This document shows positions 18,009-26,416 of a stretch of DNA of 64,000 nucleotides, piece by piece (within the stretch, counting starts at the first letter, position 1; every line of letters starts with the position of its first letter). A program made the position numbers and the translations under genes. Source of the stretch: CAZSXU01 sp964610505. Its GTDB lineage: Bacteria; Arandabacterota; Arandabacteria; JAGLYR01. Where the stretch lies: NCBI GenBank assembly GCA_964610505.1, contig CAZSXU010000002.1:62001-126000 (forward strand), given 5' to 3'. The notes below the pieces were generated by a model. That model was not told the DNA's origin. It worked only from the letters and a program-made list of their open reading frames with translations, and made no database searches.

Positions 18009-20185
18009 GTGGAGACGTGCGAACGGTCTGTGGGGTGGCGATCCTGATGGCGCTAGCGGTCCCGTCGTGGGCCGAGGACGTGACCGTCTACCTGGGCTCG
18101 AACGGCGTCACGGGTGTTGCCGTGAGTTCCGAGGCCGTGTATTGGAGTTCCAGCGGGGGCGTCGGTATCTTCAGCCCGGGCGATTCCGTGTATACCGGCT
18201 ACGGGAAGGCGGACGGATTGCAGTCCAATCGGCTGACGGCCGTGGCCGTTGATTCGTCGGGCAATCTCTGGCTGGGAACGGAAGAATCGGGTGTCCATTG
18301 GAAACAGCCGTCGGGGACGTTTCGATGGATCAGTAGCTACGACGGACTGCCGTCGAACGAAATCACGTCGTTGGACGCGGGGGAAACGGGCGTCTGGATC
18401 GGCACATCGGGCGGTGCCAGCCACTTCGTCGGAGACGTTCGGGTCGAGACGGTGTATTCGGGCGGGGGTCTTGCGGTCGGTGCGGTTCTCGCGGTCCTGG
18501 TGGACTCGCAGGGTAGGGTGTGGTTCGGGACGGAAGAGGGACTCAGCGTCCGGGACGGGTCCACGTGGGCCGACCATTTCGTCGGCTCGGTCGTGCGGGC
18601 CCTGGCGGCCGATCGACACGGGCGGGTGTGGGCGGCGACCGCCGTGGGCGTCTATCGGTATGACGATCCGGTCTGGACTGCGGCGGCAGCCGGTCTCACA
18701 GATATCGACGTGTTTGATTTCGCCCTGGCGGAAACGCTCCTGTGGGCCGGTTCGGAGAACGGGCCCGCCTGGTATGATGAGTCCGTCTCCCGGTGGGTGG
18801 AGGAAACGGCCGGTCTCCCCGCACACCACGTCGTGACCCTGGGCCACGGCGCCGGCGCAGGACTCTGGGCCGGCGTTCGAGCGGAGGGAGTGGCCTTCTG
18901 GAACGGGGCCGCCTGGGAGCCCCGGCGGCCCTCGAGCCCGGCGACCAACTACGTGAGCGATCTGGACGTTGGCCTCGACGGTCATCTTTGGTGCGGAACC
19001 GGTTCCGACGGGAATCTGTTTCCTCTCCCTACGGAGGTGACGACCAAAGGTCTTCTTCGATTCCAGGGGGATGAGTGGTTCAATTACCGGAAGGCGAGTT
19101 CGCCGCTGGGGTCGGACAACGTCTACCGGGTGGCGCGGGACAGGGCGGGCGGCGTTTGGATGGGCACATGGGGAGCCGGGCTGTTTCATTTCGATCCGGT
19201 GTCCGGTGCCTGGGACACCCTGTCCATCGCCTCGGGGGACCTGTTCTCCAACCACATCTCGGCCCTCGTGGCCGGGATGGGGCGAGATGTCTGGTTCGCC
19301 GAATACACGTACCCGCACGGCGGCATCGCCGTGGTGGATTCCGAGGGAGTGGTCACGCACTTCGGTCAGAATGACGGGCTCCCTACGATTTTCTTCCGGT
19401 CCATCGCCGTGGACTCGGCCGGACGTGTGTGGGCCGGTTCGTACGGTCTGGAAGGAAGCACGGATCTTCCGACACTGGTGCGCCTGGATACGAAGGGGAC
19501 GTTTGCGAAGAAGGACGACGACGAGCTGGCCGTCTATTCGGCGACGGCCTGGGGGGGGAGTGTCCCCGTGCATGCCCTGGCGTGTGCTCCCGATGGGGGC
19601 GTATGGATCGGGGTCGAGTCGGGAATCGCCTGGACGGACGGTGAATCGTGGCTTCCGGTGGATGAGGCCTGCGCCGGAGGGGTGACGGGCCAGGTCCGAT
19701 CCATCGCCGTGGATCGCAGCGGGATTGTATGGATCGGCTCGGCTCAAGGTCTGGGCGAGTGGAACCGGAACGATCTGACGCTCCACGACACGGCCGGCGG
19801 AGGGCTTGCCGTCGATGACGTCATGGCCCTGGCGTACGACTGGACGAACCGCACCCTCTGGATCGGGACCTGGGGCGGAGGCGTGAGCCGGTGGGCATTC
19901 GATTCCCCCGGCCCCGCAGTGCCCGAATCGGAAGTGTACGCCTTCCCCAACCCGTTCCGGGCGGACCGGGGGCACCTGCAGATCACGTTTCGGGGATTCT
20001 CGGCGGCCCATCCCATCGAGGTGTATACCCTGGACGGTCGGGAGGTGGTCACGATTTCGCCCGGGGTGGATACGTGGGGCGCGACGGGCCGCGGAGGGGA
20101 GTCGGTCGCCAGTGGGTTGTACCTCTTTCTCGGCAAGGACGGCAACGGGAACGTGAAATCGGGGAAAGTCGCGATCATTCGATAG
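18005..20185 (+). CDS. Secreted two-component-regulator-type beta-propeller protein with FlgD/T9SS-like C-terminal domain
   Basis: A 726-residue exported protein. The signal peptide is residues 1 to about 23 (hydrophobic core VCGVAILMALAVPSWA, cleavage after AWA). Residues 30-640 consist of about a dozen Reg_prop-like repeats with the recurring pattern G-x-hydrophobic-W-hydrophobic-G-T (for example NLWLGTEESGV, GVWIGTSGGA, GVWMGTWGAGL, TLWIGTWGGGV), forming one or two beta propellers. The last 85 residues (VYAFPNPFRADRG to the end) resemble a FlgD Ig-like or type IX-type sorting domain. No kinase or DNA-binding domain follows, so it is not a hybrid sensor. The GTG start overlaps the preceding stop (GTGA), placing it in the glycan operon. 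Confidence 0.8.
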   Translation: MSGDVRTVCGVAILMALAVPSWAEDVTVYLGSNGVTGVAVSSEAVYWSSSGGVGIFSPGDSVYTGYGKADGLQSNRLTAVAVDSSGNLWLGTEESGVHWKQPSGTFRWISSYDGLPSNEITSLDAGETGVWIGTSGGASHFVGDVRVETVYSGGGLAVGAVLAVLVDSQGRVWFGTEEGLSVRDGSTWADHFVGSVVRALAADRHGRVWAATAVGVYRYDDPVWTAAAAGLTDIDVFDFALAETLLWAGSENGPAWYDESVSRWVEETAGLPAHHVVTLGHGAGAGLWAGVRAEGVAFWNGAAWEPRRPSSPATNYVSDLDVGLDGHLWCGTGSDGNLFPLPTEVTTKGLLRFQGDEWFNYRKASSPLGSDNVYRVARDRAGGVWMGTWGAGLFHFDPVSGAWDTLSIASGDLFSNHISALVAGMGRDVWFAEYTYPHGGIAVVDSEGVVTHFGQNDGLPTIFFRSIAVDSAGRVWAGSYGLEGSTDLPTLVRLDTKGTFAKKDDDELAVYSATAWGGSVPVHALACAPDGGVWIGVESGIAWTDGESWLPVDEACAGGVTGQVRSIAVDRSGIVWIGSAQGLGEWNRNDLTLHDTAGGGLAVDDVMALAYDWTNRTLWIGTWGGGVSRWAFDSPGPAVPESEVYAFPNPFRADRGHLQITFRGFSAAHPIEVYTLDGREVVTISPGVDTWGATGRGGESVASGLYLFLGKDGNGNVKSGKVAIIR

Positions 20186-20251
20186 CAGATACGAACTGGA
20201 GAGAAACGGCCGGGATCACCGAGATCCCCCGCAGATGGGAGAGGACCGAGC

Positions 20252-21220
20252 ATGGCCATCGAAGGGAAGCGGATTCTGCTCACCGGAGGAGCGGGATTCA
20301 TTGGGTCCCAGGTCGCCAAGCGCCTGGTGGACAAGAACGAAATCGTGATTTATGACAACGGGCACCGCAACGCGCTGAAGTACGCGAACCTGGCGAGTCA
20401 CCCGAATCTCACGGTGGTTTGGGGGGATGTTCTGGACCTGGAAAGCCTGCTTCGAGCCGTCGAAGGAAGCCAGATCGTCGTGCATCTGGCGGCGATCGCC
20501 GGGGTGGACACGGTCATGGGAATGCCCACGCAGACGATGCGGGTGAATCTCTTCGGCACGTTGAATGTCCTCGACGCCTGCGTCGAATCCAAGGTCGAGC
20601 GGCTGGTCGATTTCTCGACCAGTGAAGTCTTTGGAAGCTACGTGTACAAGGCGGAGGAACACAGCGCCACCCACCTCGGGGAAGTCGGCGAATCCCGCTG
20701 GACCTATGCGGTCAGCAAGCTGGCGGCCGAGCACATGGTCTACAGCTATCACAAAGAGCACAATCTGGACACGGTGACCATCCGGCCCTTCAATGTCTAC
20801 GGACCGCAGCAGGTGGGAATCGGCGCGATCCACGTTTTTGTGGTGTGGGCGCTTCGGGGAGAAGACATTCTGGTACACGGGGACGGGAACCAGATTCGCT
20901 CCTGGTGTTACGTGGACGACATGGTGGAGGGGGCTCTCCAGTGCATGGAGAACAAGTCGGCGGTCGGCCATGTCTTCAACATCGGAAATCCGAGGGCCAC
21001 GATTACGACGGCCAACCTCGCCGAGCAGATCAAGAGACTCTGCGGTTCGGAATCGAAGATCGTCTACGACGAGATCGGCTACGCGGACGTCGAGCTGAGG
21101 ATTCCATCCATCGACAAGGCGCAGAAGGTCCTGGGCTACAAGCCCCAGGTGGATCTTGAGGAAGGACTGCTTCGAACCATCGAGTGGTACCGTGAGAGGG
21201 GCGTCGAAGGGGATGATTAG
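20252..21220 (+). CDS. NAD-dependent epimerase/dehydratase (nucleotide-sugar SDR)
   Basis: A 322-residue extended short-chain dehydrogenase. The NAD-binding motif GGAGFIGSQVAKRLV is at residues 11-25, the conserved HLAAIAGVD near 84, and the catalytic Tyr-x3-Lys in WTYAVSKLAAEH near 150. The NVYGPQQ segment is typical of UDP-glucose epimerase and dTDP-glucose dehydratase relatives. It lies directly before a sugar aminotransferase (8-base overlap), so it most likely makes the keto-sugar that is then aminated. Whether it is a 4,6-dehydratase, a 4-epimerase or a decarboxylase cannot be decided from sequence. Confidence 0.88.
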   Translation: MAIEGKRILLTGGAGFIGSQVAKRLVDKNEIVIYDNGHRNALKYANLASHPNLTVVWGDVLDLESLLRAVEGSQIVVHLAAIAGVDTVMGMPTQTMRVNLFGTLNVLDACVESKVERLVDFSTSEVFGSYVYKAEEHSATHLGEVGESRWTYAVSKLAAEHMVYSYHKEHNLDTVTIRPFNVYGPQQVGIGAIHVFVVWALRGEDILVHGDGNQIRSWCYVDDMVEGALQCMENKSAVGHVFNIGNPRATITTANLAEQIKRLCGSESKIVYDEIGYADVELRIPSIDKAQKVLGYKPQVDLEEGLLRTIEWYRERGVEGDD

Positions 21221-22331
21221 ACTTACCGTCCCGGACATCCATCCCTCCGATGTGGAGGCGGTGCAAGGGGTCCTGACGTCCGGGTTCCTGGTTCAGGGGC
21301 GGAAGGTCCGGGATTTCGAAGCGGCGCTGGGGCGGTATCTGGGGGTGGAGGGAGTCGTTGCCGTGGGCTCCGGGACGGCCGCGCTGCACCTGGCCCTTCT
21401 GGCGGCGGGGATCGGCGCCGGGGACGAGGTCCTGGTGTCGGACTACACGTTTCCCGCCACCGCCAACGCGGTCATTCACGCCGGGGCGGTTCCGGTTCTC
21501 GTCGACATCGAGCCCGATTCACTGAACATGGATCCCGAAGCGGCCCGCGAGTGCCTGACCGCCCGGACGAAGGCAATGGTTCTGGTCCATGCCTTCGGGC
21601 GCCCGGCGAACCTCGCGGCCTTTCGCGATCTGGCGGACGCGTCCGGTCTGGTGCTCGTCGAGGACGCCGCATGCGCGTTGGGGTCGGAATTCGGGTCCGA
21701 CAAATGCGGGACCGTCGGGAAGGCGGGTTGCTTCAGTTTTCATCCCAGGAAGAACATCACGACCGGTGAAGGAGGAGCCATCGTCTCCGGGGATCCGGCC
21801 GTCTGTGAGGTTGCCCGTTCGCTGCGGTCGCACGGCGCGCGCTCATCCGGGGCCCGGCTGTACTTCGAAGCAGCCGGCTTCAACTACCGGATGACGGAGA
21901 TCGGCGCGGTTTTGGGACTGGGGCAGCTGCTTCGCTTGGAGGACATCGTGGAGCGCAAGGGGCGGTGGGTTGCCGAGTACCGGACCCGGCTGGAAGATAT
22001 GGACGGGGTGGTCTTGCTGCCGGCCGTCGAAAGAGGACGGGAGTGCCACCAGTCCCTCATCGTTATCCTGGACGATGCCGTGGACCGTAACGCGGTGATC
22101 GGGCGAATGAGGGATCTGGGTGTCGAGACCACAATTGGGACGTATGCGCTCCATCGAGAACCGCTGTTCCAGACCGACTACGGATACCGGACCGGACAGC
22201 TGCCCCAATCGGACCGAGCGTTTCGCCACACGCTCACGTTGCCGTTATACCCGTCGATGACCCTGGATGAGGTAGAGACGGTATGCCGGGCCTTGGCCGA
22301 CGCGATTGTCTTCTGCCGGAGAGGGGCATGA
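21213..22331 (+). CDS. DegT/DnrJ/EryC1/StrS family sugar aminotransferase
   Basis: A 372-residue PLP-dependent aminotransferase of the sugar branch. MIRLTVPDIHPSDVEAVQGV starts the protein, followed by GSGTAALHLALLAAGIGAGDEV, the PLP-aspartate region LVEDAACALGSEF and the PLP-lysine motif FSFHPRKNITTGEGG (Lys near residue 180). It would transfer an amino group from glutamate to a keto-nucleotide sugar made by the upstream SDR. ATG 21213 overlaps the SDR stop by 8 bases and has GAAGGGG upstream. The formyltransferase and GNAT genes that follow suggest the new amino group is then acylated. Confidence 0.92.
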   Translation: MIRLTVPDIHPSDVEAVQGVLTSGFLVQGRKVRDFEAALGRYLGVEGVVAVGSGTAALHLALLAAGIGAGDEVLVSDYTFPATANAVIHAGAVPVLVDIEPDSLNMDPEAARECLTARTKAMVLVHAFGRPANLAAFRDLADASGLVLVEDAACALGSEFGSDKCGTVGKAGCFSFHPRKNITTGEGGAIVSGDPAVCEVARSLRSHGARSSGARLYFEAAGFNYRMTEIGAVLGLGQLLRLEDIVERKGRWVAEYRTRLEDMDGVVLLPAVERGRECHQSLIVILDDAVDRNAVIGRMRDLGVETTIGTYALHREPLFQTDYGYRTGQLPQSDRAFRHTLTLPLYPSMTLDEVETVCRALADAIVFCRRGA

Positions 22332-22405
22332 GGCGAGTGTTGCCGGGCTGCGGGAGAGTCGCGCGTCGGCCTTGGCCGGCGCGATCGGCGTGTGCGGAGT
22401 AGAAC

Positions 22406-23338
22406 ATGAGAATCGCGTTCTTCGGCCATCGAAGGATTGCCCGTGGGTCTCTGGAGTCTCTGGTCGAGGCCGGCGCGAGCGTCGTCGGGATCGTGGCACA
22501 CCCCGAAGCGTTTGAACCGGCCGATCCTGAGTGGACGGCGGCTGTACGGTCGCTGGCGGGTCGGGCGGGAATTCCCCTGGAGACCCCGGGGACCATCGAC
22601 GCGGCGTTCCTTGCGAAGTTTCGAGAGTGGAAGGTGGATCTTGGAATCGTCGTGGGGTATCTGGCGATTCTCAAACCTCCCCTTCTGCAGATGCCCCGTC
22701 TGGGTTTCGTCAATGTCCACGCCGGCATGCTCCCGCGGTACCGCGGACGGGCCCCCCTCTCCTGGGCGATCATGAATGGGGAAGAGGAGGCCGGCCTGAC
22801 GGTTCACTTCATCGATGAGGGGGTCGATTCCGGTCCCATCATTACCCAGCGGGCGTATGCCATTGGAGAGAACGAGACGGCCGGGGCGCTCTATACGCGG
22901 ATTGAGGGCGATATCCCGAATCTGTTGCTGGACGTGGTGGGTCGTTTCGAAAGAGGATCCGTCGAGGGGATTCCTCAGGATGAGGAACGGGCCATGTGTT
23001 TTCCATCCATCCGGCCCGAACATGCCAGGATCGACTGGTCGAGATCGGCCGGGAACATCCACGACCAGATTCGCGCCCTCAGCAGGCCCTACCCCGGGGC
23101 CTGGACCCGCTACCGGGGGAAGAAGATGATCATCTGGAAAGCCCGTCCGCTCGGCATTGAACTCCCCGAGTGCTTCCCGGGTACGGTTGTCAATCGGTGG
23201 CCGGGCAAGGGGATTGTCGTGTCCACCGGGATGGGCTATCTCCTGGTGGAGGAAGCGGAAATCGAGGGGAAGGAAGCCGGGCCCGCCGACCGGTCCGTCC
23301 GAAGAGCGGGCGTGTCGCTGGGGCTGGTTTCTTCATAG
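22406..23338 (+). CDS. Methionyl-tRNA formyltransferase-like N-formyltransferase, probably acting on an amino sugar
   Basis: A 310-residue formyltransferase of the Fmt/ArnA-N fold. The catalytic Asn-x-His and loop are NVHAGMLPRYRGRAPLSW (near residues 104-121) and the catalytic Asp lies in FIDEGVDSGPIITQ (near 136-149). A C-terminal OB-like domain contains IRALSRPYPGAWT. It sits between a sugar aminotransferase and a GNAT gene rather than beside def or rsmB, so N10-formyl-THF-dependent formylation of a nucleotide-linked amino sugar (as in WlaRD- or VioF-like enzymes) is more likely than initiator tRNA formylation. That assignment is inference. Confidence 0.85.
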   Translation: MRIAFFGHRRIARGSLESLVEAGASVVGIVAHPEAFEPADPEWTAAVRSLAGRAGIPLETPGTIDAAFLAKFREWKVDLGIVVGYLAILKPPLLQMPRLGFVNVHAGMLPRYRGRAPLSWAIMNGEEEAGLTVHFIDEGVDSGPIITQRAYAIGENETAGALYTRIEGDIPNLLLDVVGRFERGSVEGIPQDEERAMCFPSIRPEHARIDWSRSAGNIHDQIRALSRPYPGAWTRYRGKKMIIWKARPLGIELPECFPGTVVNRWPGKGIVVSTGMGYLLVEEAEIEGKEAGPADRSVRRAGVSLGLVSS

Positions 23339-23386
23339 CGGTGCGGCCGGGCCGCTCGAAACCACGGCCGGAGGGGGAAAGCCTGC

Positions 23387-24352
23387 ATGCTTGAGATTGT
23401 TGAGGCATCCGCGGACGACCGGGCGGCGTGGGAGGAATTTCTGAAGGAATCCAACAACGGGACTCTGTTCCACAGTCTGGTGTTCCTCTCCTATCACGAG
23501 CCGGGCAGGGTGGACGCCCGCCCCCTGATCTTTCGAGATTCTGGGAGGATCCGGGCAGTACTCCCCGGAGCTCTCATCGATCGCAGCGGGGACCTTGTCT
23601 TTGCGTCTCCCTGGGGCGGATCTTTCGGCGGCCTGGTTCTCAAAGGAGGGGAGCATTTCGAGGACATCGAGTGCCTCGTGGGAGGATTGCTGGATTGGTG
23701 TCGGGCGCGGGACGTCCGGGCGATCGAGATTTCGTCGCCCCCGAGCTTCTATCTTCGCGACCCGAACCAGCTGGCGGAGTTCGTGCTTCTCACGAAGGGG
23801 TTCCGGCGCGTTCGGTGTGAGATTACGGACGTTTTGCCTCTCCTGGACGGGGCAGAGGGAGCGCGGTCCCGTTGGCAGGCGAGCGCGAGGAAAGGGGTTC
23901 GCAAAGCGAGCGAGAACCGAGTGGTCGTGCGGGAGTCCGGCGCTCTGGAGTCATTCTATCCGATCTTGGAGGAGAATCGCGAACGCCACGGGACCGATCC
24001 CACTCACACGCTTGCGGAACTGCAGAGGCTCTTCCAACTCGTGGGAGATCGGCTCAAGTTGCTCATGGCGGACGTGGACGGACAGCCCGTGGGGGGCGCG
24101 CTGCTCTTCCAGTGCAACTCGCGCGTGGTATTGAATTTCTACCTGTGTCACAAACATGAGGCCAGGCTCTCCCGGCCGGCGGACGCGGTCATGGCGGCCT
24201 CCATCGAAGCCGCTTCGGCATGGGGCGCGCAGTACTATGATCTGGGTACGAGCTCCCTGGGGGGGGAACCCAATCCGGGGCTGCTTCGGTTCAAGGGCAA
24301 ATGGGGATCCAATCCGTTTCTGAGGGAAGGGTACCGCCTGGATATCGGATGA
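23387..24352 (+). CDS. FemAB-like GNAT acyltransferase
   Basis: A 321-residue protein of the Acetyltransf_6/FemAB-like group of GNAT enzymes. The C-terminal half has the recognisable pattern KLLMADVDGQPVGGALLFQ, then YYDLGTSSLGGEPNPGLLRFKGKWGS, where the substrate-channel FKxxWG motif of the family appears. Members attach acyl or aminoacyl groups in envelope glycan pathways. It follows the SDR, aminotransferase and formyltransferase genes, so modification of an amino sugar is a reasonable guess. No membrane segment is seen. Confidence 0.78.
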   Translation: MLEIVEASADDRAAWEEFLKESNNGTLFHSLVFLSYHEPGRVDARPLIFRDSGRIRAVLPGALIDRSGDLVFASPWGGSFGGLVLKGGEHFEDIECLVGGLLDWCRARDVRAIEISSPPSFYLRDPNQLAEFVLLTKGFRRVRCEITDVLPLLDGAEGARSRWQASARKGVRKASENRVVVRESGALESFYPILEENRERHGTDPTHTLAELQRLFQLVGDRLKLLMADVDGQPVGGALLFQCNSRVVLNFYLCHKHEARLSRPADAVMAASIEAASAWGAQYYDLGTSSLGGEPNPGLLRFKGKWGSNPFLREGYRLDIG

Positions 24353-24426
24353 GCAAAGCGGACGGGTGCGCGTGCGCCGGGTAGAACGATCGTCGCGCTC
24401 GGACGCATGCGTGGGACGGGAGCAAC

Positions 24427-25152
24427 ATGATCGACGGACACATCCACGTGGGCCGCTGGAGCGAACGGTTCTTCGGTCTTGACGTGCGGCTGGCCGAGGT
24501 CGATGAGGTTCTGGCCGAGTGCGGTCTCGAGGGCGCGGCCGTCACCGCTACGGATCTCAGGGACAACGAGTCGCTGCTCCGACAGATTGAGAACGCGCAA
24601 CTGAAGTACTGGTTCTTCCCCTGGATCAATCCCGGGACGGGCGATGACCTGCGCCGCCTCGAGGAGTGGGGCGGAACGGTTGCGGGCTTGAAGTTCCACC
24701 CGTCCTGCGACGAGGTGCGGATCACCGATACGCGGGCCGAACCTTATCTGGAGTACGCGCGGGAGCAGAACCTGCCGGTTCTCGTGCACTGCGGCCGCTG
24801 GCAGGAAATGAGCAGCTACCGCTACGCGTTGGAGGCGGCGTCCACCCATCCGGACGTCCGGTTCGTCCTCGCTCACATGGGGGGCGATCAGCCGACGTTG
24901 GTTCGAGCCACCACCGAGGCACTCGGGTCGTCCGGGCCGAAGAACGTGTGGTTGGGAACGGAAGGGATTCGGGAATACTGGCTGATTCGTAACGCCATGG
25001 AAACCGTGGGGCCGCAGCGGATGATCTGGGGAAGTGATTTTCCCATTGCTCACCCGAGAATGTACCTCGGGCTTCTGGAGGCGCTCTGCCCTACCGACGA
25101 AGAACGCCGATGGATGGGCCGGGAGGCGTTTCTATCGGTGGTCGCCGGTTGA
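24427..25152 (+). CDS. Amidohydrolase-2 family metal-dependent hydrolase
   Basis: A 241-residue TIM-barrel hydrolase. The metal-binding HIH is in MIDGHIHVGRW at the N-terminus; LKFHPSCDE, VLVHCGRWQ, FVLAHMGGD and the terminal Asp in IWGSDFPIAHP supply the other expected ligands. It is shorter than many relatives but contains all the barrel-end motifs. It lies inside the glycan cluster between a GNAT and a glycosyltransferase gene, which is an unusual position. Deacetylation, decarboxylation or lactone hydrolysis are all possible for this superfamily and I cannot choose among them. Confidence 0.8.
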   Translation: MIDGHIHVGRWSERFFGLDVRLAEVDEVLAECGLEGAAVTATDLRDNESLLRQIENAQLKYWFFPWINPGTGDDLRRLEEWGGTVAGLKFHPSCDEVRITDTRAEPYLEYAREQNLPVLVHCGRWQEMSSYRYALEAASTHPDVRFVLAHMGGDQPTLVRATTEALGSSGPKNVWLGTEGIREYWLIRNAMETVGPQRMIWGSDFPIAHPRMYLGLLEALCPTDEERRWMGREAFLSVVAG

Positions 25153-25181
25153 ACGGACCCGCGGAGGGGAAACGGTCGGCT

Positions 25182-26282
25182 ATGCGTATCCTTCATCTCT
25201 GCGATCAGAACTGGGTCGGCACGGCGTCGACATTCGTCAAGATGCACCGCCGTTTCGGGCACGAGAGCCGCATGGTGACGCTGGCCCGGTGCAGGGAGGG
25301 TTACGACGAGGACATCTGTCTCCACCTGCCTTTCGTGAAGGGCTCCAGGCTGGATATGCGGCTCAAGGACGTGGTTGCGAGAATCCACGGAAACCGTAGG
25401 AAATGGACGACCGAGCAGGATTTGCGTGTCTGGAGACCCCGAAGTCCAGTGGAGGCAACCCTGTTCCGACTTCGGGACCGGCTCTGGGAACGGCGCATCT
25501 GGGAGGCCGTGGAACGGCACGATCTGCTGAATTTCGATATCTACCACCTCGAGTCGGGAATCGGTTTCTTTCGAGATTCTCGCATCCTCAGGGATCTCAA
25601 ATGCCGGGGAAAGAAGATCGTGTGCTACTACCTGGGGACCGATCTCAGGGACCGCGGCGTGATTCCGGAGGTGGACGCGCTGAGCGATCTGAACCTGACC
25701 TGTGAGTTCGACCATCTCGGACTCCATCCGGACATTCGGTTCTTCTACATGCCTTTCGAGACGGAACCTTTCCGGCCGAAGTCCGGGGGAGGCGGCGACC
25801 GGGTACGGATCTGCCACGCGCCCCGGAATCGCCGGTTCAAAGGAAGTGACATCATCATTCGGCAGGTCCGGGAACTGGAGACGGACTACCCCGTGGAGCT
25901 GGTTCTGATTGAGGGCATGTCGCACGAGGACGCCCTGGCCACCAAGATGACCTGCGACATCGCGATCGACCAGGTTGGAGACATGGGCGGCGTGGGGTAC
26001 GGCGTCAACTCGCTGGAGACGCTGTCGATGGAGATGGCCACGTGCACCCAGATGAGATCCGATCTGGAAGCCTTCATGCCGGATCATCCGTTCGTCAACG
26101 TCAATCGGGAGAATCTGAAGGCGAAGCTGGTGGAGCTGGTGGAGAAGCCCGAGCTCCGGGAGAGCAAGGGCCGGGAGGGACGGGAGTGGGTGGTGAAGCA
26201 CCACGATGCCGCTTCGGTGGTTCAGGATCTGTACCGACTCTACGGCAAGATGGGATGGATGCGCGAAGACCCAAAAACGTAG
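25182..26282 (+). CDS. GT4-like (GT-B fold) glycosyltransferase
   Basis: A 366-residue protein beginning MRILHLCDQNWVGTASTFVK, a GT-B N-terminal Rossmann start. The C-terminal domain has VELVLIEGMSHEDALATKM and the donor-site-like segment GYGVNSLETLSMEMATC (residues about 267-283), corresponding to the EAxA region of GT4 enzymes but less canonical than the enzyme at 10376. It is rich in Arg and acidic residues and has no membrane segment. GGAGGGGA precedes ATG 25182. Family assignment is good; donor and acceptor are unknown. Confidence 0.7.
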   Translation: MRILHLCDQNWVGTASTFVKMHRRFGHESRMVTLARCREGYDEDICLHLPFVKGSRLDMRLKDVVARIHGNRRKWTTEQDLRVWRPRSPVEATLFRLRDRLWERRIWEAVERHDLLNFDIYHLESGIGFFRDSRILRDLKCRGKKIVCYYLGTDLRDRGVIPEVDALSDLNLTCEFDHLGLHPDIRFFYMPFETEPFRPKSGGGGDRVRICHAPRNRRFKGSDIIIRQVRELETDYPVELVLIEGMSHEDALATKMTCDIAIDQVGDMGGVGYGVNSLETLSMEMATCTQMRSDLEAFMPDHPFVNVNRENLKAKLVELVEKPELRESKGREGREWVVKHHDAASVVQDLYRLYGKMGWMREDPKT

Positions 26283-26416
26283 ATCGTGAATCCGTGGTCG
26301 CGCATCGTTCCCGGAAGAAGACGTTGGACGCAGACTTTCAACAGGCAGGTTGGCGGTCTTGAGCGGTTCTCGAAGAAGAGCATCGTAGAGAACCGGCATC
26401 TGAATCGGCGAGGGCC

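Noticed and set aside
18053..20011. A 652-codon - strand open frame opposite the propeller gene
   Set aside because: Composition (Arg, Pro, Gly, His rich) and the repeated pattern are the antisense image of the WIGT-type repeats; no start signal.
18005..20185. Hybrid two-component sensor
   Set aside because: Despite Reg_prop repeats there is no TM helix, histidine kinase or response-regulator domain after the propeller.
22406..23338. Housekeeping methionyl-tRNA formyltransferase
   Set aside because: Possible by fold, but neighbours are sugar-modifying genes and not def, rsmB or priA; kept as a sugar formyltransferase candidate with stated uncertainty.
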